DNA from: Punica granatum
Taxonomy: Eukaryota > Streptophyta > Magnoliopsida > Myrtales > Lythraceae
Assembly: GCF_007655135.1 (NCBI RefSeq)
Contig: NC_045129.1
Location: 34,411,122 to 34,475,121 of the forward strand
Direction: 5' to 3'
DNA length: 64,000 nucleotides
Part shown: one piece after another, positions 46,617 to 58,078 of the stretch
Layout: each line of letters begins with the position of its first letter
Position numbering within the stretch: the first letter of the stretch is position 1
Notes under the pieces: generated by a model
Seen by the model: the letters and a program-made list of their open reading frames with translations, nothing else
Told to the model about the DNA's origin: nothing
Databases searched by the model: none
Position numbers and translations under genes: made by a program

Positions 46617-48320
46617 GAATCCCTTTTCGAAAACCCGAACCTCCCTCTCTTTTTCTTTTTCTTTTTCTTTTTTCTTTTTAAGATTTTATTCCTAAGAGAG
46701 GTTTTTATTATTTTATTTTACTTTATTTGGTGAGGAAGAAGATTGTAATAATCTTCTTCTCCTCCTCAAGCTTATGTGCTTATGGAAGTGGAGATGGCTC
46801 TTCTTATAAGGATGGAACTGTTCCATGTTAAGCTGTTCCATTGTCCAGTCAATCCCCCGTTAAGTTCTCTTTGCCCACAAAGTCTTCCCCTCTTACCCCT
46901 GGCTTTGCGCTTTTCCCTTCATTTTTTTTTTCTCTCCTTGATTTTTGTATTATTTTCACAAAATTACCCAAAAAATTAGGGGAAAAGAAAAAGAGACAGA
47001 AGAAGAATTGTAACAGAACAAGAAGAAGAACTCATATTCTTCTCTTCTGTCTCTATCTCTGACTCTGACATGTGGAGTTCATAGGAACATAATCGATGTC
47101 CTCCTAGTTTAAGTCATGCTTGTTTGCTCCAACTTTAGGAAAGATCATAAGGCGGGTAATTTTCGAACTGAACGGCATGGCGGGAGAAGATCATCCGAGT
47201 TCGATACCTAAGCAAACCCCAACAAAAAAACAGGGTCTAATGGAACAGAACAAATGATGTCGAGCCAAGAGCACACTTTCATTTCTGTAGAATAGAAAAT
47301 GGTGGTTGTAAGAATCCATAATGGATCATGTCTGTCAAGTCGCACATTGCCTTTTACCACACGGTTGGAAACTCCCTCAGCCTCCTGTTTTCATCACATC
47401 TCATGCCGGGAGCTTGATCAGTCCGATGGCTTGTCTATGAAAGGGTTCGATGGTTATGGAAATATAAGGTTTCATATATGACATATTCATGCCCATTGGT
47501 AACATAATCTCTCTTGACAGACTGATAAAGTGATCCATTCAAGATATAATTGGCAACATGATCATGAGAGATTTCACCACCTGAGAACTTCTTGAATTAA
47601 TGTTTTGTGGTATCGGAAGAGATTAGTAGTTCAGAAAAGTCCCTTTCTGCAATGTGTGTTACTTTTGCGTGTTAATCGATCTTACCATTCCAAATTCACC
47701 CTTATGGAATACACTTTCTGGTTCATGGAAGTACATTCCATAAAACTTTGGAGAACTTTGCTGAAACTATAAGATTTGTCCGTTGTCCATAAAACTCTGA
47801 AGAACTTGTTGTAAGTTCGGGCCGGTTGTCGCAGGGTGTAGTATCGGTTCATATCAATTTACATTACGCCATAAGAGCTGTGAGAAAATGCAGGCTAAGT
47901 ATAGATCCTATTAACTTTGGCAAAGATCTCATTGTGGTTAATACAGAAAAGGTCAAAAGTCCAGCCTCTCATTGCCTTATTTGGGATGAAATTTGACACC
48001 AAGTTTAGCAAATTTTGACGATTAATTTCCATGCATAGACAGAAAAGAATCAATTAACGAAAGATTGGAGGAGAGAATTTGGCGGGAAATCAGAGTTAAT
48101 TAATGGCTGACAATTTCTTGAGTGCTCAAAGCTCATTATATAAAAGGGCAGCTGAGTTTGTTTCGGAGGGAGAAGAAAACCATCTTCTTCCTTTTTACTT
48201 TTCTTCTTAGATAGATAGAAAAGATAAAAACCCGAAGCCGGCAACTCATAGGAGGGCGCATCGGGAATAAGATTCATCGATAAAATATATAAAAAAAGAA
48301 TAAAAGTTCCATCGAGAGAG
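46617..48320. promoter_or_regulatory. Shared divergent promoter region of the SKS-like pair
   Basis: 1.7 kb between the start codons of two divergent paralogues, so both promoters and 5' UTRs must lie here. It holds a (tttttc)n-type tract near 46650-46680 just upstream of the minus-strand start. The sequence ttatataaaagg at about 48134-48145 is a TATA-like box for the plus-strand gene. No gene was recognised inside. Confidence 0.5.
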
Positions 48321-50174
48321 ATGGGCTGGGCAATGATGTTGATGTTGCTCCTGTGCCTGTCGGCGGGGGCTATGGTGGTTCAGGGTGAGGACCCCTACCT
48401 TTTCTTCACATGGAACGTCACCTACGGCACCATCTCTCCCTTGGGAGTCCCCCAGCAGGGCATCCTCATCAACGGCCAGTTCCCCGGGCCAAACATCAAC
48501 TCCACCACCAACAACAACGTCGTTGTCAACGTCTTCAATTACCTTGACGAGCCGTTCCTCCTGACATGGTAATGGTTACTGTCCCATTAGTTTGTTGATG
48601 TACATTTCCAAGTGCTTTCCGGAATAGTATTAACTGTCCTAGTGTTCCGGGTGACTTCCAGGAACGGCATCCAGCACAGGAAGAACTCGTGGCAGGACGG
48701 AACCCTTGGGACCAACTGCCCGATCCCTCCAGGACAGAACTTCACTTTCCACTTCCAAGTTAAGGATCAGATTGGAAGTTACTTCTACTATCCCACTACG
48801 GCCATGCACAGAGCTGCAGGTGGTTTTGGTGGCCTTCGAGTGAACAGCCGCCTGCTCATTCCTGTTCCTTACCCAGACCCAGAGGATGACTACACTGTCC
48901 TCATCGGCGATTGGTACTCCAAGAGCCACAGCGTTCTGCAGACCTTTGTTGACAGTGGCCGTGCGCTGGGCAGGCCCGATGGTGTCCTCATCAATGGCCA
49001 GACCGGGAAGGGCATGGGCAGTGACAAGCCCCTGTTCACCATGAAGCCAGGAAAGACCTACAAGTACAGGATCTGCAATGTTGGGCTCAAGAATTCACTC
49101 AACTTCAGGATTCAGGACCACTCAATGAAGCTCGTGGAGATGGAGGGCTCGCACACTGTTCAGAACATGTACGACACCCTTGACGTGCATGTCGGCCAGT
49201 GCTACAGCGTGCTGGTCACCGCCGATAAGGAGCCAAAGGATTACACCATGATTGCTTCCACCAGGTTCACTAAGGAGGTCATTTCTGCCACCGGCATCAT
49301 CAGCTACGTCGGCAGCACAGGCAAGGCATCATCACCATTGCCTCTGGCTCCGGAGGGCTGGGCCTGGTCCCTCAATCAGTTCCGAACCTTCAGGTGGAAC
49401 CTTACCGCAAGCGCTGCCAGACCCAACCCCCAGGGTTCCTATCACTATGGGCAGATAAACATCACCCGCACCATCAAGCTCGTAAACTCTGCCCACAGGG
49501 ATGGCGGCAAGCTCCGATATGCCATCAACGGTGTCTCCCACGTGGAGCCAGAAACCCCGCTCAAGCTTGCTGAGTACTATCAAGTTCCACAGAAGGTCTT
49601 CAAATACAATGTTATCTCCGACGACCCACCAGCCACGGTCGAGAACAAGGCATCTCTGGAGCCCAACGTGGTGAACATCACCTTCCGTACCTTCGTGGAG
49701 ATCATTCTGGAAAACCATGAGAAAAGCCCCCAATCTTGGCATCTTGATGGCTACTCGTTCTTTGCAGTCGCGTAAGTATCCGCCTCCTTCGTATTTTACC
49801 GAGTGTCTCGGGTATCATCTAACTTATGTTCTCTCTCTCTCTTTTCTCGTGACCATCCGACATATTAATATAGGATTGAGCCTGGAAGGTGGACTCCGGA
49901 GAAGAGGTCAAACTACAACCTTCTAGACGCTGTGAGCAGGCACACAATCCAGGTCTTCCCTAAGTCGTGGGCAGCTATCATGCTCACCTTCGACAACGCT
50001 GGAATGTGGAACCTGAGGTCAGAGCTTACTGAGAGGCGCTATCTAGGCCAACAGCTCTATATCAGCGTCCAGTCTCCGGAACACTCTCTCAGGGACGAGT
50101 ACAACATACCCGATAATGCCCTCCTCTGTGGAATCGTCAAGGACATGCCCAAGCCTCCACCTTACAGCATCTAA
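48321..50174 (+). CDS. SKU5-similar / NTP303-like multicopper oxidase homologue
   Basis: Exons 48321-48568, 48662-49771 and 49874-50174 give 552 residues with intron positions and phases identical to the minus-strand paralogue (first exons both 248 bases, last exons both 301). The signal peptide covers about residues 1-22, then EDPYLFFTWNVTYG. Three cupredoxin domains are inferred from length. Copper ligands are missing (LLTWNGIQHRKNSWQDG; PKSWAAIMLTFDNAGMWNLR), so enzymatic activity is unlikely. Known relatives act in cell-wall expansion and pollen-tube growth, but the role of this copy is inference. It differs from its partner mainly in the region after TRFTKEVI and near VENKASLEPN. C-terminus PPPYSI, with no GPI signal. 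Confidence 0.93.
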
Positions 50175-50940
50175 GCAATAAAGGCAAGACCTTTTCGATT
50201 ACAAACCAAGATACATAGAGAGCGGAGGGAGAGGTGACTGAAGTTTTGAAAGGAAGAGTTGCCGATGAAGAGAAACCCAAGCAGGAGGAAGCTCGTTATG
50301 AAGCTGCTTCTTTCGCGACATTATTTGTAGTTAGCCGAGTACCTACTAGAAACACGCAAAGCCGCAAACTATTTTTTCTAATGCTGAAGCTACATGTATG
50401 ATTTATTGGAATAAAGAGAGATTATCTATCCTTTTTTCCACTAGTATCAATATTGCAGAGTTCTTTCTGCTTAAGATGTGAACGAATCGAACTTTCATTA
50501 CAAGTTTATGAAAAAGCATATTCACTTCAACCTCACCTCAGGCTAACGGGACATGGTTCTGTTACGTAATGTGACATTAAGTCGGTTAGATGCTGGTAAA
50601 GAAACAAATTCATACAGAAGGAACTACCTTTAACTGACAAGAACACCAAGCACGTAAAGTGACATAATAGGAAAGGACCCGTAAACTTGATTTTGACTCA
50701 AATACGAATGATGCAAGAGTTCGATTGGGGAGCTATATCCTCAAAACCACTCCATACCTATGATGCAACTCCGAAAGTAAACAGAATGAAACATGAAGAG
50801 AGCAGCAAAGAAGCTGAAAAGATCTGAACTATTTCTTCATAAATTAACTTGCATCCGAAATTCTGGACCTAGCTTATATCAACTGAAACACAGCTAAAAT
50901 TATGATTTCTCTTTTTTTCTCTACATAAAGGGACCGATGT
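50175..50940. other. Convergent 3' UTR space
   Basis: Lies between the stops of the SKS-like gene and the minus-strand glycosyltransferase. No frame of interest was seen. Confidence 0.5.
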
Positions 50941-52787
50941 TCACTGCAAGAGACGATGAGTACCTCTCCTAAGCCACAATTGGTAAGCAGTCATGTGCAA
51001 TGAATCATAACCCGTCGGTTTTTGATGCCAAATGAAATGTCTCCTAACAGGGGACAGATTTCCATACATACTTAAGTACGTCTTTCTTGGTATAGACTGC
51101 AAAATTTTCTTCAAAGATTTGATCTCACCATGGTTGATTATCACTGAGAACTTGCTCCAGTCTAGAATGTTAGGAAAGGGAAGGTCATAGTAGTTCGAGA
51201 TTATAACAGGGACGCATCCATAATTAATCGCATCGCTGACCCTTGCTGTATTCACCTCATAACCTTTAACGTGGAGGCAATATCTGCTTCTCTTGAAGCC
51301 CTCCTCATACGGGTAAGGTGGTCTTCCTGAGAATATGTCCATGGAAGTGTCGTTTCCCCATAGAGTGATCAGTTCTTGACGAACCTGTGAGTTTTGGATC
51401 CTTCCTGAGAAGAAAACGAGTTTATCCCTGCAAGTTGACAGGAGTATGCAAATCAGCATTCAACACTAATGTTTGACATTTTCACATGTTAAACTTGGGA
51501 AGCAAGTCTGAAAAGGAACGAAAACGAGCATGGAGATGAAAGACATAAGGTTGCACATCTGGATCCAAATTATGACCAATCCTAACTATATTTCGAAATT
51601 TCAAGAAGCAGTCTCACGTAATCATATCATGTCCTAAAATATGTTAAAACCTCAGAAACATGCGTGACAAATACAAAAACATTAACATTCACATATATGC
51701 AAGAACAACCTATCGGTGATAGCAATGCTTTCGAACCTTTTACTTGGAGGGGTCAAAACGTCCACGGATGGGCGTGCCCAGACTTGTGGGAGGCCAACGT
51801 CCTTGTGAGCCACATAAAGCCTCTGGAAGTAGCTCGATGAGCAAGTTACCTAAGACACGTGAGAAATGAAGAAATCATATTCCATGACAAGATCGGATGT
51901 TTATTGCAGGCATCAAAATGTCTCAGGATAATGAAATAGTTGGTATCTACTACCCGAACATCCGAGACACAAAGAAGAACATCAGCGATATTAAAAGATC
52001 TTTTTCCGGCTTGTGTTATAATAATAACCTGAATAGCATTGTTAAGCAAAGTACGGTGCTGGGAAGCTGCCATTCTACCAACAGAGTGGCAGTGGACATA
52101 GAAGTGATCAGCCCCAAGGGAGGCATTCCAGAACTCAAACTCTCTGCTGATTCTCTCCGTGTAGTCTGCAACAAACCTCGAGATCGACTCCCCGGAGCGA
52201 ACCCGGGGATCGTTCCTGAGGTTGTTGATGGAGAAGGGCATGAAGAAGAAGTGGGCTTCTTCCGGGTTGGGAGTGATCAGGGAGCTCCGCAAAAGGGAGA
52301 CCTTGAACATGTGCTCGCTGAAGTAGTTCCCAAGCTTCGGGTTGGTCGGTTTTGGGTGGGGGAGGAAAATGTCGGCAAATGGAGAAGCAGACGAGGAATT
52401 CAGGGCATGAGGGTACACATAAATCTTGAAGCTGCGCATCATTTCTTGGAAATCAGCGGCAAATTGTTCCCAATTGTGGTACGGACCTGGTTCTTCCTCT
52501 GCCATGGCAGGACTCTTCGCGGGGTTTCCGGGAAGACGAAGAAGACGGGATTCCGTTCTCGAAGACCCATTTCCATTTCCATGATTTGGGATCACTTGCG
52601 GCTGAGGAATGATGAACAGGGGAGCGGTGTTCTTGTTGAGGTTGGAGCTGCTGCGGAGGGAAGAGGTGAAGAGGAAGTAAACTGAGAGGGTTGAGGAGAC
52701 GAGGAAGAAGAGGAGAACAAGGGGGTGGCAGATGGCGGAGGGGCCGGAGAGGAGAGGCTGGTTCGGCCTCTTCTTGGCCGTGGACAT
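50941..52787 (-). CDS. Exostosin-like glycosyltransferase (GT47)
   Basis: Exons 52787-52029, 51849-51737 and 51427-50941 join in frame to 452 residues. A single hydrophobic signal anchor near residues 20-45 (LVLLFFLVSSTLSVYFLFTS) predicts a type II Golgi protein. The exostosin domain follows, with FKIYVYPH, NYFSEHMFKVSLLRSS, PEEAHFFFMPFS, ADHFYVHCHSVGR, DKLVFFSGRI, RSRYCLHVKGYEVNTARVSD, and the GCVPVIISNYYDLPFPNILDW block of plant GT47 enzymes. These synthesise cell-wall polysaccharides; donor and acceptor cannot be told from sequence. The usual His of the 'FVxPHD' region appears here as ADHFYVHCHSVGR. The catalytic domain looks intact. The C-terminus ends RRGTHRLLQ. Confidence 0.9.
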
Positions 52788-54473
52788 GGCGGGGCCGCCG
52801 CCTGCTGTGATCCCAAAGTTCTGGACTATGGAGTGAGTTCTTATGGGGAGTTTGGTTGATTGATTAATGTTCGATTTTGGCGCAATTAATGTCTTTTACG
52901 ACATGTTTGAAGCAAAAATAAATACAAATATTCTAAAAATAAATAAATGGATCGCAGATAGATTAATAAGTCATTTTCCTATTTTTATTTTTTTTGTCCC
53001 TTTTATCGGATGATGATTGTTGTTTTTACGGATCGAGATTTCGTATTATTTCTATTTATTAATTTTCCGGTTAAATGGATACATTTTTTGATGAATAATT
53101 AAATGAATACATTGGAGATTGGTTTATATTTCTCCATTATAAATATATTCTTTTGGCATTTGAGGGTTCCAAATATAGGCGTCCTGGCGGGTTTGTCATG
53201 AAATTTAAATGATTAGAAAAGCAATATTTGCGTTAAGAAGAGGGGAAGGGAAATGAATCCGGCAAGATTCACTATTCTAACTCCTTCCCTCGTATACATA
53301 AAATCGACATTACAATCTATCATCAATGTGACTAGGTAAAGAGTTACAAAGGTGAAACTCGGCCCGAGTTGGAGCAATGGAGCTCAAAATTGGACTTGGA
53401 CTCAACCTGGTGTTTCCTTTCGAGTCGAAGTTCAACCTAATTCGAATTTCCTCATCTAGCTCGCATTTGGCTAAGCTCGAACTTGAGCAATAGCTCAAGA
53501 TGTGGTTTAGCTCTCCAGGTTTTCTTTTTTTGGATGAATTTCGCTCTTCAGATTTAAAACAAGTTTAATACGAACATTGCAATTATCCCATGAAATAATA
53601 CAATGGATTAGGGCTTATCGGTTTCGGGTACCATGTATTTTTCACGATACCCGAACCCTATCATGTAATTGACAGGTTCCAAAATTTTGAAACCGAACCC
53701 TACCCTGTTGAATCCTGAAACCGGAACTTGTACTATACCATAGGTTTCGGTACCCTGTTGGAACCTGTAATTTTTTTTATTTCGCTAAATAAAATCGAAA
53801 ATGTCACATATATAATCAGTAATCACGCCAAATAGAATATCAACATTGATTTAGATTAATCCACGACAAAAAAATATATATGTCTCGTCAATTCATCAAC
53901 AAAATTAAATATCCATAATACGACCACACACAACAAAGTGTCTCTGTTCTGATTCATTAGAGGAGACAGTAAATTTCCTCTTTCATCTTTTTTATTTTAA
54001 TAAATAATCGGTTCCGAGTACCTTGTAGGCAGGAACCAGAATCGAAATCGATTTTCACCGGTTCCTAATTTTAATATCCGGAACCTATCCTTTTTTCAAT
54101 ACGAGCTACCTGAACCTTACCCTAACGGGTAGGTTCCGATCGGTTTTGGAATTTCGGATACTTTTATTATTATTATTAACTGTCGAAATTTATATGTTAG
54201 TGTAATAAATAAATAAATAAAGATCAATATTTCGCAGATCGTAAGTTTCGCTTTCGCTGGTGAAAGCCGAACACGAGGAAGATGACGCCAATGGCGTCGG
54301 GTTGAATTTGAACTCTCTCTCTCTCTGCATCTCCGCTAATTCAAAGTATATTGAGCTGAGCCCGCAAAGCTTCAATCTTCATCTCTATCAGTCAACGAAG
54401 CAAACTTCAGCTCATCAGGACAAGAGGAGGAGAAGAGTTGTCCGAGAGCACGGCAGGTAGCGTGTGCGAGCAG
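52788..54473. other. Intergenic DNA with GGTACC-rich repeat
   Basis: Positions 53610-54150 contain many copies of motifs such as 'gaaccggaac', 'ggtaccatg' and 'ggttccgatcgg' in both orientations, typical of a decayed foldback element. The last 250 bases before 54474 are the likely 5' UTR of the next gene. No other gene was recognised. Confidence 0.45.
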
Positions 54474-57411
54474 ATGGCGAGTTGGGTTCAGCTCCATCCC
54501 CACCCTCGGGTTGGCTTCGGTGCCGGTAACGACTCAAAGTTGAGCCAAGTTCTGATTCGCAGCACCCCGTATTCCTCCGAGTCCCCTCATCGCCTCCAGT
54601 TCTTTGTCGGGAAGCCCCGCCGGCGCAGCACAATCTCTTGCAGCTACGATGATGAAAGCCGGAGGCAGCAACCGCCGCCGTCTCAATCGACTGGAATTCG
54701 ACTCTACAGTGAAATTGAGAGGTACCACTTTGAAATTCTGCAGCATCCTTCCATGAAATTGTGAACAAGAAATGTTGAATTTCCCATTGTCAAGTTAGAT
54801 TTTTCGCTTGTTAACGATGGAAGGAACAGTGTTTCCCCCTTAAATAAGCGGGTATTGCTCTTCCTTGTCATGACTGTGTTTCGTGCGTAATCAGTGGTCT
54901 TCTACATATGTAGGGTACTTACAGAGACAGTACGTCAATCCCAGAATGCTTGGGGCGGTTCAGGTGACTGGACCGAAATCGAGGTATTCCGATGTCCTTC
55001 GTGGTCTTTTATGTATATTCATGTTCTGAAATCGCACTTAGGGATCCCCAAATGATCATCGAGTTGAGGTGCACGGCGGTGATTCGGCTTGACTCTTCTT
55101 GTTGAATAGCCAAAATGTATTTGATTGGAGTGTGCTCTTCATGGAGCTGCTTGTTGATAGCTTGGTTACATTTCTCACACTCCTAATGGTTTTCTAGTGC
55201 CAGTACATAGTTGGTTGGAAATTCTCTACCCGTAAAATTTTTTCGGGAAATTTGCTACTTGGTAAAGGAAAAGAAGCACCGGTTTTAAACAGCTTTTCTT
55301 TTTCAATGCCACAGGGTGCATGGGTCCTTAAACCGAGAGACTCACCACCAACTTCAGTTGTACATTTCATTGGTGGAATATTCGTGGGAGCAGCACCGCA
55401 GCTTACTTATCGATTATTTCTTGAGCGGCTTGCAGAAAAGTGAGTTTCCTTCTCTAAGAGAGTTGAATTTTACCAGCTGTGCTGCTTTTGCTACATGAGA
55501 TTATCATCTTGTTATGGTCAGTAGACCTGAACATGCTTGTGTCAGGATAACAGTAAAATGATCTGAAATTTTGAGTTAGTTTAGCTTCAATTTCTGTTCC
55601 AAAAATAAATCTAATTCGTGACTTGCATGTTTATTAGCTGGTGGATTATGACAGAGTGGTATTTATTTAAAAGAGAAGCATAATTGAAGCTTTTGTTGTG
55701 ATATAGGGGTGTTTTAGTGATTGCGACACCGTATCCCAGTGGGTTTGATCACTTCTTCATTGCAGATGAAGTACAGTTCAAATTTGATCGGTGTTACCGG
55801 TTTCTACAAGAGACGGTGAGTCCTCCCGTGGAATGTTTTGAAAATTAGTTATGTACTTTATTTCACTTCAGATAGAAATATTACTAGAGGAACTTTACTC
55901 GACTTTCTGCTCAGGTACATGACCTTCCAACTTTTGGCATGGGCCATTCTTTGGGATCTGTAATACACCTGTTGATCGGTAAATAATATTTTCATAGTAC
56001 CGTTTACTGTGATTTCTTGACTGATTGGACTACTTATTATTTATTTTCTTATTGGCATAAGGATCAAGATATGCTGTGCAAAGAAATGGGAATGTGTTGA
56101 TGGCATTCAATAACAAGGTATTCCTGCTTTTTCTTGTTCTAAGCATGATGAACAGGGGTTTGTTAATTTCTCCGCCCAGTCCTGACAGTAAGCGCTGCGG
56201 AGGTGTTTTGTTCCGAACTTGTTTTTGATGAGTTAGTTAGTTTTGTTTCACAGGAGGCGAGCTTAGCTATTCCTTTGTTCTCACCTGTACTTGTTCCAAT
56301 GGCACAAAGTCTCGGACCATTTTTGTCGCAAATTGTATCATCACCAACAGTCCGACTAGGGGTAAGAATATAGATTCAGTTCTGCTGGTTTTCATCTGGT
56401 AATGGGCACTGGCCGCTTTGCCATTATCTTTCTCCTTTTGACTTCTTATAGAGATTTGCCTTTTTTCTGTATAAACTTACAGGCAGAAATGACAATGAAG
56501 CAATTAGAGAGCCTTAGCCCTCCCATTATGAAGCAAGTTCTTCCTTTAGTCGAACAACTTCCTCCTTTGTACATGGACTTGGTTAAGGGAAGAGAAGATT
56601 TCTCTCCCAAGCCTGAAGAAACTCGACGCCTTGTACGTAAATCCATGCGTTAGTCTTATTCATGTTAAGGACCTTTATTTTGACGATTTACTTTCGCTCT
56701 TTAAACCATCAAAACTGTGCAATTGCTGTGGAACTTGTGACGTCATCAGTGATTTTAAGCGTTTAATGCACAACTACATTTTGGCCTGAGATTTTGGCAA
56801 GGTAGATTAGATGCTTGAATTTTCATATGATAGATGTAACGCTTCTCTGTGATTTCAGAGTTTCAGCTCCCGTTGATTGCATCTCTTCTTAATTGTGATG
56901 GTCTCGGTTCTTTTCCAGGTGAAGTCATATTATGGGATTTCAAGGAACCTTCTGATAAAGTTCAAAGACGATACGATCGACGAAACCTCCACGCTAGCAC
57001 AGGTCCTCAGTTCTGAAGCGGCTATTAGTTCTATGCTGGACATGTCAATACGGACATTGCCCGGGGACCACGGCCTCCCTTTGCTGCAGGTGATTTGTTA
57101 TCTCTCCAACTACTAAATATAAGGTCGTTTCTACTCTAGATGCAAAAGATAATCATGATTCCTAGTTGCAGGCTCTACCCGACGTGCCACCGGCAATGGC
57201 AGATGCTGTGAATCGTGGGAGCGAGTTCATAGCAAGTCTGACTGTCGGGACCCCTTGGGAATCAGTTGCCAAAGAGATGGGCAGCTCCTTTGGCGTCGAT
57301 TCGAGGTCAAGGGTCATTCAGGCAAACAGCTCCAAGGACATCAACCTTTTGGTGGATGTTATCACGTCATGGATGTCTTCGAACATGGGTCCCAAACTCT
57401 TAAGGTCATAA
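54474..57411 (+). CDS. DUF1350 plastid-targeted alpha/beta-hydrolase-like protein
   Basis: Ten exons: 54474-54721, 54914-54983, 55315-55439, 55707-55815, 55915-55978, 56062-56117, 56254-56361, 56483-56632, 56919-57089 and 57172-57411, in frame to 446 residues. The N-terminus (MASWVQLHPHPRVGF, Ser/Arg-rich to about 80) looks like a chloroplast transit peptide. The conserved core runs GAWVLKPRDSPPTSVVHFIG, ATPYPSGFDHFFIADE, then FGMGHSLGSVIHLLIGSRY. The GHSLG at about 194-198 is a nucleophile-elbow-like motif, suggesting an alpha/beta-hydrolase fold, but no activity is proven for the family. An in-frame upstream ATG at 54438 would add 12 residues; I prefer 54474 for the transit-peptide-like start. 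Convergent with the RAD52-like gene. This pair resembles Arabidopsis At5g47860-At5g47870. Confidence 0.88.
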
Positions 57412-58078
57412 GGAGCTGAGGGTCGAGCATAGAGCCACATCCAAGAAATCTATCAGACAATGGTATATATACTTCATCGATCATCAAATGGAGCACAAGA
57501 ATTATACAGATCTTCTCTTTAAAGTCTCTTCCCTGTCAATTATTTGTGCAATTCCGTTGGCAGCAAAAGGATTACGATTTCATATATACAGACATGTCAG
57601 TTATAAAATGATGATACAAAAGGCACCTCTTACGTAGGAAAAAGCCGCTTCTTTCGTAGATTTGCGCAAAATTTCATTCATTCTGCTGTGGCTGGCCTCA
57701 ACTACACTGTTCGACTCAGTCTTGAAAGAGTCAGCTGAAATACGATCTCTGGCTATGCTGCTGGTTCAACATTGAAAATGGACTGAAACTCGAAAAGAAC
57801 ACATGGCATTATATCATAGTAATGTGCAACGCTTTGCACAGGCCAACCTCAAGCTACACGATGGAAATATTCGCGTCTCCATAATTTATAAGCTCCTCCT
57901 ATTTCCAATGAAGCAATTATTGACTACTGCTACATATTAGACAAAACCCTACAAAAGATTCACCAGCCACGTCTGATCTATATTATCCTATATTTACATG
58001 GTAACGACAACATGTAATCTACATCCCGAGTTCCTGATATAGAGCAAACAATTATGAAGCCCTTCATGTGTACAGGTT
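57412..58078. other. Convergent 3' UTR space
   Basis: Lies between the DUF1350 and RAD52-like stops. No additional gene was recognised. Confidence 0.5.

Noticed and set aside
51897..52685. 262-codon plus-strand frame antisense to the glycosyltransferase
   Set aside because: The minus strand carries the exostosin motifs and a valid exon structure; the plus frame has no recognisable content.
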